From contig JAMXDE010000004.1 of the NCBI GenBank assembly GCA_026770025.1, positions 1,798,001 to 1,862,000 of the forward strand: a stretch of DNA of 64,000 nt, given 5' to 3'. Origin of the DNA: Craspedostauros australis. Taxonomy: Eukaryota; Bacillariophyta; Bacillariophyceae; Mastogloiales; Achnanthaceae. The translations under genes were made by a program, and so were the position numbers. Within the stretch, counting starts at the first letter, position 1. Every line of letters begins with the position of its first letter. Below, piece by piece: positions 58,604 to 64,000 of the stretch. The notes beneath the pieces were generated by a model. That model did no database searches. It saw nothing but the letters and a program-made list of their open reading frames with translations, and had not been told where the DNA came from.

Positions 58604-61132
58604 TGTGCGATTGAGCTGTTGTGGATTTGTGAATTTGTGAGTTTATGAGGAGTGGAGAGGCAACAAAAGTTGTCTCCTCGGCCATCCAGTCTGTGCTCAC
58701 TTTTTGTTTGCACTCTGGGGGAAGAGTGCACAAAAAGATGAGACGGGCATCCCACCTCTGCATACCACACGTTGCAACTTTGTTGTTCGGAGTGCAACAC
58801 GTTGAACCATACCTCGGAGTAACCTTGTTGTCGCGATCTTTTGCGATCTGTCGTGATCTGTCGTGATTTGTCGTCGTACAGCGAGGTTGGACATACACAG
58901 TCCCAGTGCGATGTTGGAAAACTCCGTCGTTGCGCACAGGAAGTGGTCTTCGTTTGTGAATCGCGCACTGCTGTTGTGAATGTTGTTGATGGCGTCTATT
59001 GTCAGTTGGGGAGTTTGGTTGATGAACGAAGCCCAATTGACACAAGGAGCTCAAGATCGTTGGAGGATTTATTGGACTGGAAAGAAGTGGGCGTAGGCAC
59101 TGGAGAACAAGAACATGTCTGTCATATTCGTCCATGAAACACTCCAAAAGGCGAAGCCAGAGAAGCACTCACAAGGTTGCGTTTGGATCGACCACGAACA
59201 TGTGAAGACGAACCACCACAAGAAAACTGGGGCAAGATAGCCACAACGACCAAAACCGCAACAACATGTCGTCACGGACTGCTCTCTCTCTCTCTGAACT
59301 TCGGCATACACTTCTGCAGCCCCGCCTGAGCCAACCAGCACCATCAGTCGCTGAAAGATGACAGGTGAAAGCAAAACGACCAACATGCATTCTGGTTGAG
59401 CGCAGCACTCACAGTCCTCGTTCACACATCTGTTCTTCTCTCATGTTGTCCTCGAACTATATACTATGTCTCTAGAGAGTAGCATGGTGTATGTGCATGG
59501 CACAGAACACAGAGTAAAGATGGTGCAGACCACCACGGAACACCTCTGGATACTGCAACATACAATACGTAGAGTGTATCAGTTTCATGGCTGATATTGC
59601 ATCAACATCGTAGGAGTACGGCACTCGCAATGCGCAGGCCCACATCGGCAACGGAGTTGTCTCGTAATCTTATTTGTCTGGACGCATTCAGCGGTCCGCA
59701 TCATGGCTGGTGTGACGTGATAAGTTCCAGGAGTCTTGGAGAAGGCAATGTGGTGCGCACTCTCGGTGTTCATTGATTTCAGGCGAAACAGCGTCGTGGT
59801 TCTGGAGAAGTTGGCACACCCACAGAAGTAAAAGGTCAGGAGCCAATCGCAACCAGCTCCGCTGTGTCGGAGAATAGAAGCCGCATCCATGCCGCACCAT
59901 ACTTACTCGTACATAATATGCTTAGATATCACGCATACTCGTACATACGATCAGCAAAAGACGGAGCTTCATGGTTGCGGGCAACGTGAGGGGGTTGGTA
60001 CCACACCAAGATCAACTGCAAACCGTAGGTCCGTGGCTTTTTGCTTCTCTCCGTCAGTACTCGCATCAGTACTCGCATCAGTACTCACATCAGTACTCAC
60101 ATCAGTACTCGCATCAGTATTCTCGGAGCAACCCAAGTCTGTCCAGAGTGGACTTCTTCATCTGACGACGGACTTCGCAAGCTTAGATCAAGACCAGAGC
60201 GATGCCATTGCTCGTCTCCGATCTACCTGTACGTCCGAGGAGGGTTGACTTGGTCGTATCAAGACAGGCAGATCGCCAAACTTCATCCTTGCGATCACAG
60301 ATCGGAGAGGACGAGTACAAGCCCACTTCTGTGGAGGTACTTGTGCTCGCAGGTACTTGTATGGTGGCTCCGATGTATGGCACTACACGAGTATGTGTGT
60401 GTACTCCTTCACTGTCGTATGAATCCCCGTGTTTGGAGTGTTCTATGAAAGTCCGTATCCGCATCCATATTCAGTGAACGACGACAGAATTGTATCTCTG
60501 TTTGGTATGCAGCCTGCGGCATGCAGCCCTTGAAGCCTGAGGAAAGGAAGAGGAGAACGGGAAGCTGCTATGTCCTCGAAGGGTGGAGGTCACAACCAAC
60601 AACGGTGGTCAGAAAGAGAAGTTTCTCTGGTTCGCATGTTTGGAAACCAGAGACTGAAGTGTGAGATAACAAGCATTTTGGCGTGACACCCAATCGGGAC
60701 ATCAAAGGAGATCGTGCAATATGACAATACAATGCAATTTATGCAACAATGCGCGTGGGCTCCAGCAGAGTACTATGCGAGGTTAGACCCTCATGGAAGG
60801 AAGAGACATTTCGCCGAACAAGGCAACAACACCGATGTGACCATACAGGGCACCCTTCGCACGCGTCTGCTGCAATCAGTGTTGTCATACCTTGTATCAC
60901 ACAGATCATCGCAACAGCATAGAATAGAATATTAGAATACCATACATTCTCAAACGGCCAGCATTCATATCAATCCAACACCAACAGCATCACAAGCGGC
61001 AACAAGCGGCTCCGACGTGAGCTACAGAAGACAATAGAGTCGCTGTTCCAAGGCAATGATTGACTTTGGGTCTGAACTGAAGAGTGGCAGTCTTCGAGGA
61101 AGTAGCGGAAGTGTCAGACGCCCCATGTAAAC
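58604..61132. other. Intergenic region between divergent genes
   Basis: No supported coding region. Frames up to about 165 codons on the minus strand near 58474-58968 run through the GGTGT array and are low-complexity by-products. It holds the 12-bp minisatellite at 60055 and the presumed promoter of the glycosyltransferase-like gene. Confidence 0.45.
60055..60114 (+). repeat. 12-bp minisatellite, five units
   Basis: Five units of CAGTACTCGCAT or CAGTACTCACAT, plus a degenerate sixth. Open in one frame as SVLA/SVLT repeats, without other coding support. Confidence 0.9.
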
Positions 61133-62977
61133 ATGATGCGACGTTCCCATACACCTCCACCTTCGGCGACGGCGACAGCTTCCGCAGCACCGTCATCGTC
61201 GTCAGCGTGGGCTGTCTCAGCTTCTTCTTCTGCGCGAAATGCACTGAGAGACAACAAGGGGGTTGGGGTGCCAAAGAATGATGGCCCATTGCGCTGCCTT
61301 GGACGAGCGGAGCGCTCCAAGTTGGTGCTGGGCGTATCCGTGCTATGCTTGGTAGTTGTGGGCTGCTTCATCGTTGGGGGGATCTTCGTATCGTTCACTC
61401 AAATTGGCTCCAATAGACATCATGAAAAGCCACCAGCAGGAGCATCGAATTCCGTATCCCATCTCGCGAACGGCTTTCACTTCGCAGAACATGGCAACGC
61501 AGACAGCAGTCATAAAGCAGAATCTGCTTCATCCAGATCAGCATGGCAACAACAGGGCGACCAGGCGGCGAGACAGAAAATGCCACCTCCTCCATCCGCG
61601 TCGTCATCGTCGGCCGCTCCACCTTCGAAGCATCCACTCAGAATACACTACATTGTCACATCCATGCACGAATTCGAAACGGGCAAACGGGGCACCCAGA
61701 AGGGACAGGATCGGTACCAAAACACCATCATTCCTGTCGTCACGGAGAACGTCCGCAGCATGATCCAAACGGGGTATACCGTGGATGTCACCTTCATCAG
61801 CGATTACACGTTGCCACCACAACGTCAGCATCTGTTGCAGCAGTCCCTGGCCCCCTACTCCGTTCATCTCACATTCTGGGGCGACGCCACGCCGGTCGGA
61901 TACAAGATGGAGGATGTGAGCAAGGAGCATGCCGCGCAGCATATCACGCGCGGGTTGGCGCGACAGCATCGATTCGTCATCAAGGATCGATTGCAGCACT
62001 ACGACTTCTTCGCGTGCTTCGAAGATGACATGGTGGTCAAAGGTGCCACAATCCGTCACTACGTCGACATGGAGGCGGAGATATACCGACTGCGACAGCT
62101 GGCGCACGATACGGCACCGAATCCCATCGTGAAGCTGCCGGCAGAAGTGCGACGCCAGTTCGGTGATCGATTCTTCGGGACTTTGACGAAGGAGCAGCTG
62201 AAGCGCGTCATTCCTGGTTTTATTCGTGTGGAGGTGCTGCTGGATGAGGACGCGTACGGTGCGCAAGAGGAGCTGGATCCCGTGCCCGTCACGGATCGCC
62301 CGCAGATCGACCCCAATCCATGCTGCAGCATGCAGGATGCCAGTGAGACGAGGCCGGCATCACCGCGATCCGATCAGCTCGTGCTGTGGGAGACCAACAT
62401 CAAGGCGCTGGGCGTCCGCCGCATGCCGCCTGCTTCGAAGCTCTTCGATTGGGTGCTGCTGCAGCGCGGGCCGCGCTATTTCGATTGGGAACTGTACATC
62501 GCCGACTACTGGTCCAACCGACATAACAAGTACTACTCGGGTGCAGAGCGTCCCGACGAGAAGGAGTTTCTGTACATCAACAACCAAGGTGGATGGATGG
62601 CAACGCGGCGGCAGATCTGGGAATGGCACACGGATGTGTGTTTGGGTGGATTCTTGCCGCCCTTCGATGCGCCGGATTTCCGTTATGATGGTCTGGACAT
62701 GCGCAACGTGGAGTACTGGAGCGGCGCCTTGCAATTGTTCACGAGAGAACACGGGTGCAACCTGCAACGCATCATCAGCCTGAACCCGGATCACGTCGCC
62801 AAGCAGCTGCTGTACCATTCGTCGAACAACAAGCAACGCCAATTGCACAAGCGACGGTTTCAGATTGTCAAGGTGAATGACCTCTTCGGGCAGTTGAATA
62901 CGGTGCAGCAGGATGCCAACCAAATGATGGATTCGTTCATCCAGACTGTGCAACAGTATTGGGCCAAAGCACAATAA
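61133..62977 (+). CDS. Type II membrane glycosyltransferase-like protein
   Basis: A 614-residue protein starting with two Met codons at 61133 and ending in TAA. A short Ser/Ala-rich cytoplasmic tail is followed by one membrane anchor (about residues 64-86, VLGVSVLCLVVVGCFIVGGIFV) and a Ser/Ala/Pro-rich stem, the usual Golgi type II layout. The luminal part opens with IHYIVTSMHEFETGKRG and contains YDFFACFEDDMVV (E297-D298-D299), resembling the acidic metal/nucleotide-sugar motif of inverting glycosyltransferases, then EFLYINNQGGWMATRRQIWEW and a conserved C-terminal segment with Cys and His. Assignment to a particular family and sugar is not possible by eye. The gene converges with the RING gene 141 bp downstream. 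Confidence 0.72.
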   Translation: MMRRSHTPPPSATATASAAPSSSSAWAVSASSSARNALRDNKGVGVPKNDGPLRCLGRAERSKLVLGVSVLCLVVVGCFIVGGIFVSFTQIGSNRHHEKPPAGASNSVSHLANGFHFAEHGNADSSHKAESASSRSAWQQQGDQAARQKMPPPPSASSSSAAPPSKHPLRIHYIVTSMHEFETGKRGTQKGQDRYQNTIIPVVTENVRSMIQTGYTVDVTFISDYTLPPQRQHLLQQSLAPYSVHLTFWGDATPVGYKMEDVSKEHAAQHITRGLARQHRFVIKDRLQHYDFFACFEDDMVVKGATIRHYVDMEAEIYRLRQLAHDTAPNPIVKLPAEVRRQFGDRFFGTLTKEQLKRVIPGFIRVEVLLDEDAYGAQEELDPVPVTDRPQIDPNPCCSMQDASETRPASPRSDQLVLWETNIKALGVRRMPPASKLFDWVLLQRGPRYFDWELYIADYWSNRHNKYYSGAERPDEKEFLYINNQGGWMATRRQIWEWHTDVCLGGFLPPFDAPDFRYDGLDMRNVEYWSGALQLFTREHGCNLQRIISLNPDHVAKQLLYHSSNNKQRQLHKRRFQIVKVNDLFGQLNTVQQDANQMMDSFIQTVQQYWAKAQ

Positions 62978-63118
62978 ACCAAAGTATGGACCATTGGGGG
63001 AAGTGATTGGGATCATTCAAGCACACAATTTAGTACTAATACTATGGCATTATCATACCGTTATGATATTCATGGTCTTCAAAATCGTCACAAACATCTG
63101 ACGTTTGGGGTGTTCACT
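62978..63118. terminator. Shared 3' region of convergent genes
   Basis: Only 141 bp separate the TAA of the plus-strand gene from the stop of the minus-strand RING gene, so both 3' UTRs must overlap or be very short. No clear polyadenylation signal was recognised. Confidence 0.35.
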
Positions 63119-64000
63119 TCATGTTGCTCCGGGCGGATGATGCAACGAAAGTTGGATGGCACCACCGGATCCGCAGTAGGCATCCAAGATCATCGACGGC
63201 TGTTGGCCTGTTGGTTTGATGGTCTTTGCAATATCGCCGTCGCCGTTGCTGCTGGAAAGCGCGGTGGCTGATGTTTCGGCGGTCGATGCTGTCGCGCACT
63301 GATTCGCCGTGGTCGTCAGCAATCTCGTGGACGCACGACCGCCAGTCGTCCCTGAACTTTCATTGGATAAGCTCGTGGCTGTTGCGGTGGAATGGGTGGA
63401 CGACGAGAACGATTGTCGTCCGCGATTCGTCGAATCTTGGGTGGTGGCGTTGCGTGATGACCCATCCAATGGCTCATCATTTGGAAGTGCGTTCCTTCCA
63501 TCTCGATTTCCGCTGTGGGAAGCGTCCGCGCTGTCACCTGGCTTGGCATCTTTCGTAAGCCGATGATGGACACCGAGCTGGCCCAGGACGAGCTGCACGT
63601 TCTCGTCCGTGTACGGCAGCGTCTCCAATTCAAACCGACACGTGGGACACGTGGGGTTGCGCTTGAGCCATGGCAAGACGCATTCGGTGGAATGGTACAG
63701 ATGTCCGCACGGCAATCGCGTCACGAGCGATCCCGGACGCATCTCGTCGGCGCAGATGAGGCATTCGAACGAGCCTCTGCGATGTTCCGGAATCTGCTTG
63801 AATCGCAGATGCAGCAAGCCGCAGACGATCCTCTTGTGCGAGTGGTCGGCGCACGATGGTGATGTCCGGGATGCCGTCGATGCGGTCGATGAATGAAGGG
63901 ATGATCCTGCCTCATCGCTGTTCGTCGAAAATTCTGATGGTTCGAGGGCTTGTCCGCGACGATGACGCTGATGTTGTGGAAAGAACATGCGCGACATCAT
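63119..64000 (-). CDS. RING-H2 finger protein, possibly 5' partial
   Basis: A likely E3 ubiquitin ligase. The window ends exactly on an ATG (64000-63998), so the true start may be further out. Residues 79-122 form a RING-H2 finger: CLIC, then RLPCGHLYH, STEC and CPTC, with the Trp (LPWLKRNPTCP) that usually contacts the E2. The segment before it (KRIVCGLLHLRFKQIPEHRRGSFE) may be a short amphipathic region. The rest is Ser/Thr/Asn-rich and probably disordered. No membrane segment is seen, and the substrate is unknown. The stop is TGA. Confidence 0.85.
   Translation of the reverse strand: MMSRMFFPQHQRHRRGQALEPSEFSTNSDEAGSSLHSSTASTASRTSPSCADHSHKRIVCGLLHLRFKQIPEHRRGSFECLICADEMRPGSLVTRLPCGHLYHSTECVLPWLKRNPTCPTCRFELETLPYTDENVQLVLGQLGVHHRLTKDAKPGDSADASHSGNRDGRNALPNDEPLDGSSRNATTQDSTNRGRQSFSSSTHSTATATSLSNESSGTTGGRASTRLLTTTANQCATASTAETSATALSSSNGDGDIAKTIKPTGQQPSMILDAYCGSGGAIQLSLHHPPGAT

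Noticed and set aside
1-64000. CRISPR arrays, operons or bacterial signals
   Set aside because: Tandem repeats here lack unique spacers of constant size, and gene structure is eukaryotic.

Overview
The window looks like nuclear DNA of a stramenopile, most likely a diatom. The evidence is a set of long intronless ORFs, a single-pass LRR surface protein of the kind expanded in diatoms, a secreted Cys-rich protein with a Pro/Ser/Thr stalk of PT- and SD-type repeats, an AMPK beta subunit, and Ty1/copia and Ty3/gypsy retroelements. No bacterial features such as operons, Shine-Dalgarno sites or CRISPR arrays were seen. The species cannot be fixed from the sequence.

Layout. 1-11.7 kb: two convergently oriented members of an unnamed DDE-transposase-like family, one truncated by the left window edge and one split by a single in-frame TGA, separated by about 4.6 kb of gene-poor DNA. 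12.3-13.6 kb: a large minisatellite that is open in several frames. 13.8-21.7 kb: a complete-looking Ty1/copia element on the minus strand with two divergent LTRs and one gag-pol frame interrupted only by TGA codons. 21.7-31.7 kb: about 10 kb with no convincing gene, holding small repeats. 31.7-34.8 kb: a lone LTR of the same family, a 3' fragment of a different copia element and a decayed third copy of the DDE-like family. 35.2-38.3 kb: the LRR membrane protein. 39.3-41.3 kb: a Ty3/gypsy integrase remnant split by a solo copia LTR with a 6-bp target duplication. 42.5-43.3 kb: an Asn-rich ORF. 43.6-45.2 kb: a near-perfect hairpin, a dispersed 145-bp repeat and two 10 x 20-bp satellite arrays.

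45.8-64 kb is the most gene-like part. It holds AMPK beta, a two-lobed secreted Cys-rich protein with a frameshift near its N terminus, a broken Fpg/Nei DNA glycosylase with a SAP domain, the 3' part of a DnaJ-X-domain gene cut by a copia LTR, a multi-pass membrane protein, a type II glycosyltransferase-like protein and a RING-H2 protein at the right edge. These genes do not form an obvious pathway.

Most notable observations: (i) the DDE-like family, with three copies sharing an Asp / Asp / Glu-Asp signature and a variable basic insertion before the last motif; (ii) a marked excess of TGA among in-frame stops, several at places where the family has Trp, with CpG decay as a competing explanation at Arg sites; (iii) a copia element with LTRs of two subfamilies and an unusual domain between its zinc knuckles and protease; (iv) an LTR that appears to have lost most CpGs by C-to-T change.
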